Source of the DNA: Spirochaetales bacterium
Lineage (GTDB): Bacteria; Spirochaetota; Spirochaetia; Sphaerochaetales; Sphaerochaetaceae
NCBI GenBank assembly: GCA_022771185.1
Contig: JALFCJ010000232.1
Span: forward strand, 1 to 9,262
Length of the DNA stretch: 9,262 nucleotides
Reading direction: 5' to 3'
Part shown: piece after piece, positions 1 through 7,012 of the stretch
How the letters are laid out: every line of letters starts with the position of its first letter
Numbering within the stretch: position 1 is the first letter of the stretch
Program-made: the position numbers and the translations under genes
Notes under the pieces: model-generated
The model's database searches: none
What the model saw: the letters and a program-made list of their open reading frames with translations, nothing else
Told to the model about the DNA's origin: nothing

Positions 1-840
1 CTGTTTATGGGACCAACTATCATTTGTTTTGCAATAGGCTTTGTATGGCCCTTCATTCAGGGCATCTACCTATCATTCTGCAAATTCAGGGTCACATCCA
101 AGGTTGAATGGGTAGGTATTTCAAACTACATAAAAGTATTCCAGGATCCTACTTTCTTCCATGCATTCTGGTATACAGCCCTTTATACTATTGTATCGGT
201 AGTTCTGATAAACGTTTTGGCATTTGCCATCGCTTATATCCTTACCAAGGGTATCAAGGGAAGTAATCTCTTCAGAACAGTATTCTTTATGCCGAACTTG
301 ATCGGAGGTATTGTTTTGGGACACATTTGGTCAATGATCTTCGATGGTATTCTATCCAAGTTCGACACATCAATCCTTCTAGAGACAAAGTATGGTTTCT
401 GGGGCTTGATCATCGTTATGTGCTGGCAGCAGATAGGATACATGATGATTCTATATATCGCAGGCTTGCAGGCTATTCCTGAAGATATGCTGGAAGCAGC
501 TGAGATTGATGGTGCTACAGGCATGCAGAAGCTCTTCAAGGTTACCATTCCTAACATGATGAGCACATTTACTATCTGTCTCTTCCTCTCCCTATCCAAC
601 GGCTTCAAACTCTTCGACCAGAACGTTGCTCTTACAGCTGGTCAGCCATTTGTTTGGAAGGGTGCTACACAGATCAAGACTACAGAAATGCTTGCCCTCA
701 ACATCTATACAGAGTTCTATGGCTCCAATACGGCAGCAAGAGGTTTTGCTCAGGCAAAGGCTGTTGTATTCTTCGTTTTTGTTGCAGCACTCGGATTGTT
801 GCAGCTTAAGTTCACAAGAGAGAAGGAGGTACAGCAATAA
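1..840 (+). CDS. Sugar ABC transporter permease, MalF-type (5' end outside window)
   Basis: Inner-membrane subunit of a carbohydrate ABC importer (binding-protein-dependent permease family, MalF/UgpA-like). The frame is open to the first base, and the visible protein begins inside the first membrane helix, just before WPFIQGIYLSF, so the true start lies upstream and the ATG at 7 is internal. About 279 residues are visible; the family usually has 290-310. Counting from that ATG, hydrophobic segments lie near residues 5-25, 60-80, 95-112, 132-152, 183-200 and 252-268. The EAA loop that docks on the ATPase is at about 163-182 (EAAEIDGATG...IP). It overlaps the next permease gene by one base (TAATG), so the two should be co-translated as a heterodimer. 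No ATPase gene is visible; many such systems use a shared MsmK/MalK-type ATPase encoded elsewhere. The sugar is not readable from sequence, but malQ next door suggests maltodextrin. Confidence 0.93.
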   Translation: MFMGPTIICFAIGFVWPFIQGIYLSFCKFRVTSKVEWVGISNYIKVFQDPTFFHAFWYTALYTIVSVVLINVLAFAIAYILTKGIKGSNLFRTVFFMPNLIGGIVLGHIWSMIFDGILSKFDTSILLETKYGFWGLIIVMCWQQIGYMMILYIAGLQAIPEDMLEAAEIDGATGMQKLFKVTIPNMMSTFTICLFLSLSNGFKLFDQNVALTAGQPFVWKGATQIKTTEMLALNIYTEFYGSNTAARGFAQAKAVVFFVFVAALGLLQLKFTREKEVQQ

Positions 841-1691
841 TGGCCGCTTTAAAAGGTGAAAAGAAGTTTAATACCTTCCTTACTATTTTGTTTGCATTGA
901 TCAGCATATTCTGGGTTGTTCCTGTAATTATCGTTGTATTCAACGCTTTTAAGGTCAACTCATATGTAAAGACCAACACATTCTCACTTCCTGTGGGTGA
1001 GATGTGGGCTGGATTGAAGAACTTTGTCACAGGTATGACAATGGGTAACTACAACTTCATGAAGAGTGTATTCTACTCATTCTATATCACAATCTTCTCC
1101 ACAGCTCTTATTCTTCTCTGCACATCTATGAGTGCTTGGTATGTATCTAGAATCGACTCCTTGGTTTCCAGAATAGTCTACTATCTCTGTGTATTCTCAA
1201 TGGTTGTTCCTTTCCAGATGGTTATGTTCACACTCTCTCGTACTGCAGATAATTTGAAGCTTAATAGCCCATACTCCATCCCTATCGTATACCTTGGCTT
1301 CGGAGCTGGTCTTGCCATCTTTACATTTGCAGGCTTTGTCAAGAGTGTTCCACTTGGAATGGAGGAAGCTGCAGCCATCGATGGTTGTGGTCCTGTCAGA
1401 ACATACTTCCAGATTGTTCTTCCAGTTCTTAAACCTACTTTGATTTCTGTTTCTATTCTTGAAATCATGTGGGTCTGGAACGACTATCTCCTGCCTTACC
1501 TTGTTCTCGACAAGAACCTTTATAGAACTATCCCAATCCAGGTACAGTACCTGAAGGGAAGCTATGGTGCCGTCGAGCTTGGTGCTACAATGGCTATCAT
1601 CCTCATGGGAATCATCCCTGTAATCATCTTCTATCTCTGCTGCCAGAAGTACATCATCAAGGGTGTTGCTGCTGGTGCTGTGAAAGGTTGA
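840..1691 (+). CDS. Sugar ABC transporter permease, MalG-type
   Basis: Second membrane subunit of the same importer (MalG/UgpE-like, 283 residues, normal length). A cytosolic N-terminus (MAALKGEKKF) is followed by hydrophobic segments near residues 12-35, 80-100, 110-130, 148-168, 200-222 and 248-268. The EAA loop is at about 175-198 (EEAAAIDGCG...LP), and the C-terminus YIIKGVAAGAVKG is the usual ending for this subunit. The start is secure: ATG at 840 overlaps the upstream stop as TAATG, and AAGGAGGT at 823-830 sits 9 bases before it. The protein should pair with the upstream permease to form the translocation pore, with an ATPase and a binding protein supplied from outside this window. The family is certain; the transported sugar is inferred only from the malQ neighbour. 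Confidence 0.95.
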   Translation: MAALKGEKKFNTFLTILFALISIFWVVPVIIVVFNAFKVNSYVKTNTFSLPVGEMWAGLKNFVTGMTMGNYNFMKSVFYSFYITIFSTALILLCTSMSAWYVSRIDSLVSRIVYYLCVFSMVVPFQMVMFTLSRTADNLKLNSPYSIPIVYLGFGAGLAIFTFAGFVKSVPLGMEEAAAIDGCGPVRTYFQIVLPVLKPTLISVSILEIMWVWNDYLLPYLVLDKNLYRTIPIQVQYLKGSYGAVELGATMAIILMGIIPVIIFYLCCQKYIIKGVAAGAVKG

Positions 1692-1715
1692 TGAGTCGCT
1701 ATTTGTATGTTTTCT

Positions 1716-1741
1716 TTCGCCGCCCCATCTAGGGCGGTGAA
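1716..1741 (+). terminator. GC-rich hairpin after the permease pair, possible attenuator
   Basis: A 10-bp stem with one G-U pair (TTCGCCGCCC with GGGCGGTGAA) closes a 6-base loop, 25 bases after the MalG-type stop and 38 bases before malQ. It lacks a run of T on the plus strand right after the stem (TTGAAAATC follows), so it is not a textbook terminator. It may weaken read-through into malQ or protect the 3' end of the permease message. The stem is seen directly; the role is inferred. Confidence 0.5.
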
Positions 1742-1778
1742 TTGAAAATCACTTTTCTGACTTTTCGGAATTAATTTT

Positions 1779-3260
1779 ATGAAAAAAAGATGTTCAGGCA
1801 TTTTGATGCCAATCTCATCCTTACCTAGCCCATACGGAATCGGAACATTGGGAAAGACTGCCTATGATTGGATCGACTTCTTAAAGGAAAGTGGACAATC
1901 CTGGTGGCAGATACTTCCTTTGGGTCCTACTAGCTATGGTGACTCACCATACCAGTCTTTCTCCTCTGCTGCAGGAAACCCATATCTTATTGACCTGGAT
2001 ATGCTGGTTGAAGAAGGCTTATTGGAGAAGAAAGACCTATCAGGGATCAATTGGGGAGAGAATCCAGAAAGAGTCGATTACGGCGCTATCTTTAATTTCC
2101 GTTTCTCTGTTCTCTATAAAGCTTATCTAAAGGGAAAAGATACACTGAAGGAAGAGTTTGAAGCCTTCAGGAAAGAGAACGAAGAATGGGTTGAAGATTA
2201 TGCTCTCTTTATGTCGCTAAAAAAGCATTTTGATATGAAGAGCTGGCTTGATTGGTCAGATGAGAAAGCCAGAAAAAGAGACGAAGAAACTTTAAAAAGC
2301 TATAGAGAGACTCTCTCTGATGATATTTCTTACTATGCTTTCCTGCAGTTTTTGTTCTTCAGACAGTGGAATAATCTTAGATCATATGCAAAGAAGAACA
2401 ACATAGGCATCATCGGCGATATCCCAATCTACGTTGCTCTCGATAGCGCTGATGTCTGGAAAGACCCGGAAATGTTTCAACTTGATGAAAACTATGTTCC
2501 AGAAGAAGTAAGCGGTGTTCCTCCTGACTACTTCAATGAAGACGGGCAGTTATGGGGTAACCCCTTATATGATTGGGATAAGATGAAAGAAGACGGATAT
2601 AAGTGGTGGAAGAAGAGAATCGGGTATGCATCCCGCCTCTACGATATGATCCGATTCGATCACTTTAGGGGGCTTGAAAGCTACTACGCTATTCCATTTG
2701 GAGAGAAGACAGCAAGGAAAGGGAGATGGGTCAAAGGCCCAGGCAGGTCATTTACCGATGCAATGAATGAAGCATTTCCATTAATCCATTTCAATGCCGA
2801 AGACTTGGGATATATGTCTCAGGAAGTAATAGACCTACTTGCAGCATCCACTTGGCCTGGAATGAAGATTCACATGTTTGCTTTCGATCCGCGAGAAGAA
2901 GGACAAGAGAAGCCTGAAGAGTATAAAGAAAACAGTGTCTGTTATACTGGCACCCACGATAACACTACCCTTCTAGGATGGCTGGAGTCACTTCCTGAAG
3001 AAATCATGGAACCACTTGTGGAAAAATTCGGTACCAGTGACCTAAAGTCTTTGGCCTTTGAAATAATCAAAGAGGGAGAGAAATCAAAGTCCTTCTTGAT
3101 GGTGGTGCCTATCCAGGATTGGATTGGAATGGGTAAAGAAGCCAGAATAAACACGCCAGGAACCGCCAGCGGAAACTGGCAGTGGAGACTGAAGAGCATG
3201 GATCTCTTAGAGGGACTGGCTCCAAGGATAAAAGATGCAATCGGCGATAGAGCCCAGTGA
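1779..3260 (+). CDS. malQ: 4-alpha-glucanotransferase (amylomaltase, GH77)
   Basis: Cytosolic enzyme that transfers alpha-1,4-glucan segments between maltodextrins and releases glucose (maltose/maltodextrin pathway). The 493 residues match the usual GH77 length. The N-terminus has the family opening RCSGILMPISSLPSPYGIG and LPLGPTSYGDSPYQ. The catalytic residues are visible: nucleophile D294 in RFDHFRG, acid/base E341 in NAEDLG, and D394 in GTHDNTT. The C-terminal NTPGT and NWQWR blocks are also present. These positions agree closely with the Thermus amylomaltase triad (293, 340, 395). The start gives the standard N-terminus, but its ribosome site is weak (GGAA at 1767-1770, 8 bases before ATG) and a hairpin lies upstream, so its output may be lower than that of the permeases. 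An intrinsic terminator follows. The function call is very secure. Confidence 0.97.
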   Translation: MKKRCSGILMPISSLPSPYGIGTLGKTAYDWIDFLKESGQSWWQILPLGPTSYGDSPYQSFSSAAGNPYLIDLDMLVEEGLLEKKDLSGINWGENPERVDYGAIFNFRFSVLYKAYLKGKDTLKEEFEAFRKENEEWVEDYALFMSLKKHFDMKSWLDWSDEKARKRDEETLKSYRETLSDDISYYAFLQFLFFRQWNNLRSYAKKNNIGIIGDIPIYVALDSADVWKDPEMFQLDENYVPEEVSGVPPDYFNEDGQLWGNPLYDWDKMKEDGYKWWKKRIGYASRLYDMIRFDHFRGLESYYAIPFGEKTARKGRWVKGPGRSFTDAMNEAFPLIHFNAEDLGYMSQEVIDLLAASTWPGMKIHMFAFDPREEGQEKPEEYKENSVCYTGTHDNTTLLGWLESLPEEIMEPLVEKFGTSDLKSLAFEIIKEGEKSKSFLMVVPIQDWIGMGKEARINTPGTASGNWQWRLKSMDLLEGLAPRIKDAIGDRAQ

Positions 3261-3263
3261 ATT

Positions 3264-3292
3264 ATGGCTTCCAGATGGAGGCCATTTTTATT
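3264..3292 (+). terminator. Intrinsic terminator after malQ
   Basis: A 9-bp stem with one G-U pair (ATGGCTTCC with GGAGGCCAT), an AGAT loop, and a T-rich tail TTTTATT. It starts 4 bases past the malQ stop and ends the sugar-uptake block. Confidence 0.85.
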
Positions 3293-3310
3293 ACTCCATC
3301 ACTCCATTAG

Positions 3311-3365
3311 TTTTTTAAAAATATAATGCTTGACTTCTAGCGAATTGTTTTTAAAAATAATACGC
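3311..3365 (+). promoter_or_regulatory. Promoter region of the binding-protein gene, with a direct repeat
   Basis: A perfect TATAAT at 3322-3327 is the best -10 element, although no good -35 lies 16-18 bases upstream. A second option is TTGACT at 3330-3335, with only poor A-rich -10 candidates near 3352-3359. Two copies of a 19-base unit (TTTTTTAAAAATATAATGC at 3311-3329 and GTTTTTAAAAATAATACGC at 3347-3365; 15 of 19 identical) repeat with a 36-bp offset. Each centres on the palindrome TTTTTAAAAA. They could be tandem operator sites or bent A-tract DNA. That a promoter lies here is likely, since a terminator ends just upstream and a gene starts at 3378. The exact start point is uncertain. Confidence 0.5.
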
Positions 3366-3377
3366 ATAGGAGAAAAC

Positions 3378-4448
3378 ATGAAAAAAACATTATCAATCTT
3401 TCTTATATCTATCTTGGTAATAGGAACCCTTTTTGCTCAGGCTGCGAGTGAGACCGCAGGAAAAGAAACAATAGCGTTTAAAGACAGTGCAGGACGCACA
3501 GTAGAAATACCAGCCTCTATCGATAAAGTCGCACCATCCGGGGCAGTGGCAACAATGTTTCTTGCAGCCTTTGCTCCTGAGAGAATGTGCACTGTCTCTG
3601 GGCGACCATCCTCTTCCCAGTTGGAGTACTTGCCATCAGAATTGGCAAAGCTGCCAGAAACAGGTCAGATGTATGGAAGTAAAGCAACACTTAACTTAGA
3701 GGAGCTATTATCATCAGGGGCTGAACTCGTCATAGACCTTGGTGATTATAAGAAAGGAATAGAAGAAGACTTGGATGCCTTACAAGCTCAGATTGGAATA
3801 CCTGTAATCTTCATAGAATCGAACTTAGAGAATATGGCGTCTGCTTTCCGTACTCTTGGTAAAATCCTATCAATGGAAGAGAGAGGCGAAGCTCTTGGAG
3901 CCTTTGTGGATGAGACAATGGCTATGGCAAAAGAAAACAGAGAGAAGATAAAAGACGACGAAGTCTTGTCTGTTATGTATACAACAGGCGTGGACGGCCT
4001 CGGAACAAACGCCAAGGGCTCAACACAGGCACAAGTATTGGAGATAGTAGGAGCAGAGAACGCAATAGTTGTAGAAAAGCTATCAAATAAGGGTGGCGGG
4101 AACCAGATAAACTTGGAGACAGCTATGTCTGCTGATCCCGATTGTATTATATTTTCTGACGACTCTATTGCAACTGAAGTAGCTACTCTCCCAGGATGGA
4201 AAGAGATGAGCGCAATAAGGAACGGAAAATACTGTGTAGTACCTTCCTCTCCATACAACTGGCTGGGAAATCCACCAAGTATGAATATGGTAATAGGAGT
4301 ATGGTGGCTTGGAAACCTTCTATATCCCGAGTATTACTCCTACTCTATGGTAGAAAGAATCAGAGAGATATATTCTCTTCTTTGGAACTATGATATGACA
4401 CAAGAAGAAGCGAAAGCTATGCTAAGTGTGGCAAAGTTTAAAAACTGA
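3378..4448 (+). CDS. Class III periplasmic substrate-binding protein (iron-chelate/TroA-like fold)
   Basis: Binding protein of the FecB/BtuF-like ABC class (Pfam Peripla_BP_2), 356 residues. Residues 1-22 form a signal peptide: MKKT, a hydrophobic core, then A20-Q-A22 for signal peptidase I. No cysteine lipobox is present, so the mature protein should be free in the periplasm. The opening FKDSAGRTVEIP (35-46) and the late block PYNWLGNPPSMN...WWLGNLLYPE (292-318) are characteristic of binding proteins for iron complexes and related ligands. The ligand could also be haem, cobalamin or an oxyanion; sequence alone does not decide. The ATG at 3378 is chosen because AGGAGA at 3368-3373 precedes it and it gives a clean signal peptide; an in-frame TTG at 3330 would place extra charged residues before the signal. 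No permease or ATPase is adjacent, and a terminator follows at once, so the gene is probably monocistronic. Confidence 0.9.
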   Translation: MKKTLSIFLISILVIGTLFAQAASETAGKETIAFKDSAGRTVEIPASIDKVAPSGAVATMFLAAFAPERMCTVSGRPSSSQLEYLPSELAKLPETGQMYGSKATLNLEELLSSGAELVIDLGDYKKGIEEDLDALQAQIGIPVIFIESNLENMASAFRTLGKILSMEERGEALGAFVDETMAMAKENREKIKDDEVLSVMYTTGVDGLGTNAKGSTQAQVLEIVGAENAIVVEKLSNKGGGNQINLETAMSADPDCIIFSDDSIATEVATLPGWKEMSAIRNGKYCVVPSSPYNWLGNPPSMNMVIGVWWLGNLLYPEYYSYSMVERIREIYSLLWNYDMTQEEAKAMLSVAKFKN

Positions 4449-4452
4449 TTAT

Positions 4453-4478
4453 TGGGGGAGCAATCCCCCATCTTTTTT
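4453..4478 (+). terminator. Intrinsic terminator after the binding-protein gene
   Basis: A 7-bp stem (TGGGGGA with TCCCCCA) is capped by a GCAA tetraloop and followed by C and six T. It lies 4 bases after the stop. This is a textbook rho-independent terminator. Confidence 0.95.
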
Positions 4479-4479
4479 A

Positions 4480-4508
4480 GTGACATGTTTCATTTCTTTG
4501 TTTAACAT
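4480..4508 (+). promoter_or_regulatory. Candidate sigma-70-type promoter of the ThrE-like operon
   Basis: GTGACA (4480-4485, 5 of 6 to consensus) and TAACAT (4503-4508, 4 of 6) are separated by 17 bases, directly after the preceding terminator. The predicted start near 4515 leaves a very short leader that still holds GGTGG (4516-4520). This also argues for translation from ATG 4526 rather than from GTG 4517. Confidence 0.55.
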
Positions 4509-4525
4509 TCCATTGGGTGGTTACG

Positions 4526-5317
4526 ATGGCTTTCGAAGTAGATGTAAACAAGGTATTGGAAACAAGCATGGAAGCTGGAAAGATAATGCTTGAAAACGGG
4601 GCTGAGATATTCAGAGTGGAAGATACTATGAAGAGAATATCCAGCGCTTTCGGAGTAAAGGAAGGAAACTTCTTCGTTCTATCCAACGGTATCTTCACAA
4701 CAGGACTAGATGGAAACGAAAACAAGTGCTTTGCAAAAGTGGAGCAGGTTCCTGTTCATGGGGCGGACCTATTGAAAGTAATAGAAATAAACCAGCTATC
4801 CAGAGAGATATGTAATGGCCAATATACATTGGATGAGGTTATTGAAAGAATAAAGAACATCAGGGAAGGCAAAAAGAAATCCAAGTCATTACAAATCTTT
4901 GCCACAGCACTCGGAGCTGGATGTTTTGCCATTCTCCTTGGAGGAACAATCTGGGATGCCATATCATCACTCATTGCAGGAACTGTGCTGGGTCTATTTA
5001 TGGTCTTTGTCTCTTCCAAGTACTTATCGAAGATAACAGGAAACATCCTGGCTTCAGCCCTTGTTACTATAGTATGCCTCCTCTTTAATGACTTTACTTC
5101 TGTTCCTACAAATATGATGGCCATGATAGGAGGCTCCATTATTCCTCTCGTTCCAGGAGTAGCCTTTGTAAACGGAATAAGGGATATAGGCGACGGGGAT
5201 TATATATCAGGGACAGTAAGATTATTGGACTCTATGATGGTGTTTCTCTGTATAGCTGTAGGAGTCGGAGCCGTCTTAAGTGTATCGAGTATGATTACAG
5301 GAGGCTTCGTGTTATGA
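4526..5317 (+). CDS. ThrE-family exporter, large subunit (YjjP-like, DUF1212)
   Basis: Large half of a split threonine/serine exporter-family transporter (263 residues). The soluble N-terminal part (about 1-120) carries the family signature EAGKIMLENGAEIFRVEDTM and ends in a basic stretch (GKKKSK). It is followed by about five hydrophobic segments near 122-140, 145-163, 172-188, 197-216 and 236-256. The conserved PLVPG motif is at 207-211. In E. coli, YjjP and YjjB together export succinate; in Corynebacterium the fused ThrE exports threonine and serine. The substrate here is unknown. ATG 4526 follows GGTGG at a 5-base gap; an in-frame GTG at 4517 lacks a ribosome site and lies almost on the predicted transcription start. 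The gene overlaps the small subunit by 4 bases (ATGA). The family is secure; the cargo is open. Confidence 0.93.
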   Translation: MAFEVDVNKVLETSMEAGKIMLENGAEIFRVEDTMKRISSAFGVKEGNFFVLSNGIFTTGLDGNENKCFAKVEQVPVHGADLLKVIEINQLSREICNGQYTLDEVIERIKNIREGKKKSKSLQIFATALGAGCFAILLGGTIWDAISSLIAGTVLGLFMVFVSSKYLSKITGNILASALVTIVCLLFNDFTSVPTNMMAMIGGSIIPLVPGVAFVNGIRDIGDGDYISGTVRLLDSMMVFLCIAVGVGAVLSVSSMITGGFVL

Positions 5318-5763
5318 CACTCTCAATAATACTTGCAGCATTCTTCGGCACCATCGCCTTCTCTATCCTTTATGATATACCCAAAGAGTATCTGGTTACT
5401 TGTGGAGTAATCGGAGCCTTAGGGTGGATAGTATATGCTGTTATCAATGAATATCTGGGAAACTCAGTCTCTATTTTTACTGCTACTGTCGCTATTGCAC
5501 TAGTCAGCAGGTATGCTGCAGTGATGAAAAAGACACCAGAGATAGTATTCCTGATCTCGGGAATATTCCCCCTGGTTCCAGGAGCAGGGATATATTGGAC
5601 AGCATATTATTTAGTCTCAGGGCAGATGGATGCCGCCCTTTCCAGCGGTTCGGGTGCTCTTAAGACTTGTTTTGCTATGGTTCTTGGCATTGTTGTAATC
5701 CACGAGCTACCACAGTGGTTATTCTCAGGTAGGAAACACAAAGAGGTGACAAATGGGAGATAG
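5314..5763 (+). CDS. ThrE-family exporter, small subunit (YjjB-like, ThrE_2/DUF3815)
   Basis: Small membrane partner (149 residues) of the preceding YjjP-like protein. Four hydrophobic segments lie near residues 2-20, 28-46, 52-70 and 78-102, with another near 118-132. The second PLVPG motif of the pair is at 86-90 (FPLVPGAG). In fused ThrE proteins this part forms the C-terminal half, so the two genes together rebuild one transporter. ATG 5314 overlaps the upstream stop as ATGA, with AGGAGG at 5299-5304, 9 bases before it. Its end overlaps the next gene by 11 bases. Together this indicates one tightly coupled operon and near-equal production of the two subunits. Confidence 0.93.
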   Translation: MTLSIILAAFFGTIAFSILYDIPKEYLVTCGVIGALGWIVYAVINEYLGNSVSIFTATVAIALVSRYAAVMKKTPEIVFLISGIFPLVPGAGIYWTAYYLVSGQMDAALSSGSGALKTCFAMVLGIVVIHELPQWLFSGRKHKEVTNGR

Positions 5764-7012
5764 AGCTTTTGTCATCAGCATAGATAGCTTAGAGGACTGT
5801 GATATTCCAGTTTTATTGGAAAAGAAAAACTTTAAGCGATTACTAAAAGATTACTCTTCTTATTCAAATCTTGAATGCCCCTATCCCACATACACTTATC
5901 CCTGCCACGCTACAATCCTTACAGGTCGTTGGCCCAAGGATCATGAGATTTATCATAACGAGCCCTTCGATCCTGAGAGGACAAAGACCCGTTGGTTTTG
6001 GTGGAGCAGCGACATGAAGTGTGAAAACGCAATTGAGGTAGCCCACAACAATGGCTTAAAAGTCGCGTCTGTCACATGGCCGGTGACAGCAGGAGCAAAA
6101 GGCGACTGGGTGATTCCTGAGATATGGCCGGAGAGAGGCGAAGACCCGGACACTGTATTTATCCCCTATTCTTCAGAAGATGTAATCGATATCTACAAAA
6201 GACACAAAGAATCTTTATTTGCTTTCTCAAACCCATTTTATCCTGATGTTTTCGCCACCCTCTGCACAGTAGATATCATCAAAGAGAAGAAACCCGACCT
6301 CTTTTTCCTTCATCTATCAGCCCTCGACACGCTACGCCACATGGAAGGGACAGAGATAGAGAAAGTGGGAGAAGCCATCGATTTCTTAGATAAAAGAATC
6401 GGTGAAATTCTTGATGCTATAGAAGAATCTGGAACAATGGAAGATTATACTTTCTTTATTCTCGGGGACCATGGGCAGATAAATATAGAGAAGGAGTTTG
6501 GAATAAACAGAGTTCTAAAAGATATGGGATACATAACCGACAATAAGGAATGGAAGATAATGGCTCATCCATCTTCTTTCAGTGCCGAAATGCATATCAA
6601 TGATATTAGTGAAGAAGAAGCCTATAAAGCGCTGAAAGAGATACAGAATAAATACCCTGATGCTATTTCGGAGATTATTACAAAAGAAGAAGCGGAAAGT
6701 ATTCATCATCTATCTGGTCCCTTCTCTTTTGTTTTGGAGAGTAAAGGCGGAATAATATTCTCTTCTTCCCTCTCGTCTCCTGTTTTTTCTGGCTCTAAAG
6801 CCAGATCCACACATGGCTATATGCCCTATCGTGGGCCAAAACCACCATTTATCGTGTCAGGTAAGAGAGGAGAAAAGAATAAGAGATATATTGGCGGAAG
6901 ACTAATCGATGAAATACCTACCATTCTTTCAATCTTTAATTTGAAGATTGAAGAATCAGAAGGAGAAGTCCTCCAAGGCCTACTTACTCATCCTCAAGAT
7001 AAAGATCTGTAG
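5753..7012 (+). CDS. Alkaline-phosphatase-superfamily phosphodiesterase / nucleotide pyrophosphatase
   Basis: Two-metal hydrolase of the type I phosphodiesterase/nucleotide pyrophosphatase family (Pfam Phosphodiest, COG1524), 419 residues. All expected metal and catalytic positions are visible: D11 in ISIDS, nucleophile T48 in PTYTYPCHATILTG, D192 and H196 in LDTLRHMEG, D239-H240 in GDHGQ, and H354 in STHGY. The usual PNH after the nucleophile is PCH here. No signal peptide or membrane segment is seen, so the enzyme should be cytosolic. The substrate cannot be read: nucleotides, phosphodiesters and phosphonate-type esters all occur in the superfamily. ATG 5753 is preceded by AGAGGTG (5742-5748) and overlaps the YjjB-like gene by 11 bases, so it belongs to that exporter operon. 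Its last 29 bases overlap the convergent alarmone synthetase gene. Confidence 0.9.
   Translation: MGDRAFVISIDSLEDCDIPVLLEKKNFKRLLKDYSSYSNLECPYPTYTYPCHATILTGRWPKDHEIYHNEPFDPERTKTRWFWWSSDMKCENAIEVAHNNGLKVASVTWPVTAGAKGDWVIPEIWPERGEDPDTVFIPYSSEDVIDIYKRHKESLFAFSNPFYPDVFATLCTVDIIKEKKPDLFFLHLSALDTLRHMEGTEIEKVGEAIDFLDKRIGEILDAIEESGTMEDYTFFILGDHGQINIEKEFGINRVLKDMGYITDNKEWKIMAHPSSFSAEMHINDISEEEAYKALKEIQNKYPDAISEIITKEEAESIHHLSGPFSFVLESKGGIIFSSSLSSPVFSGSKARSTHGYMPYRGPKPPFIVSGKRGEKNKRYIGGRLIDEIPTILSIFNLKIEESEGEVLQGLLTHPQDKDL
6928..6952. repeat. Perfect 9-bp inverted repeat near the convergent gene ends
   Basis: TTCAATCTT and AAGATTGAA flank a 7-base loop inside the last 85 bases of the phosphodiesterase gene, about 32 bases beyond the stop of the opposite-strand alarmone synthetase. 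Neither strand has a T run after the stem, so it is not a standard terminator. It could pause or stabilise the ends of both messages, but it also encodes protein and may be chance. Confidence 0.4.

Noticed and set aside
3330..3377. Upstream TTG start extending the binding protein by 16 residues
   Set aside because: It overlaps the promoter region, lacks a ribosome site, and would place charged residues ahead of a clean signal peptide that begins at ATG 3378 behind AGGAGA.
3788..4258. Open frame of 156 codons antisense to the binding-protein gene
   Set aside because: It is a by-product of codon use on the real coding strand; no ribosome site or family motif.
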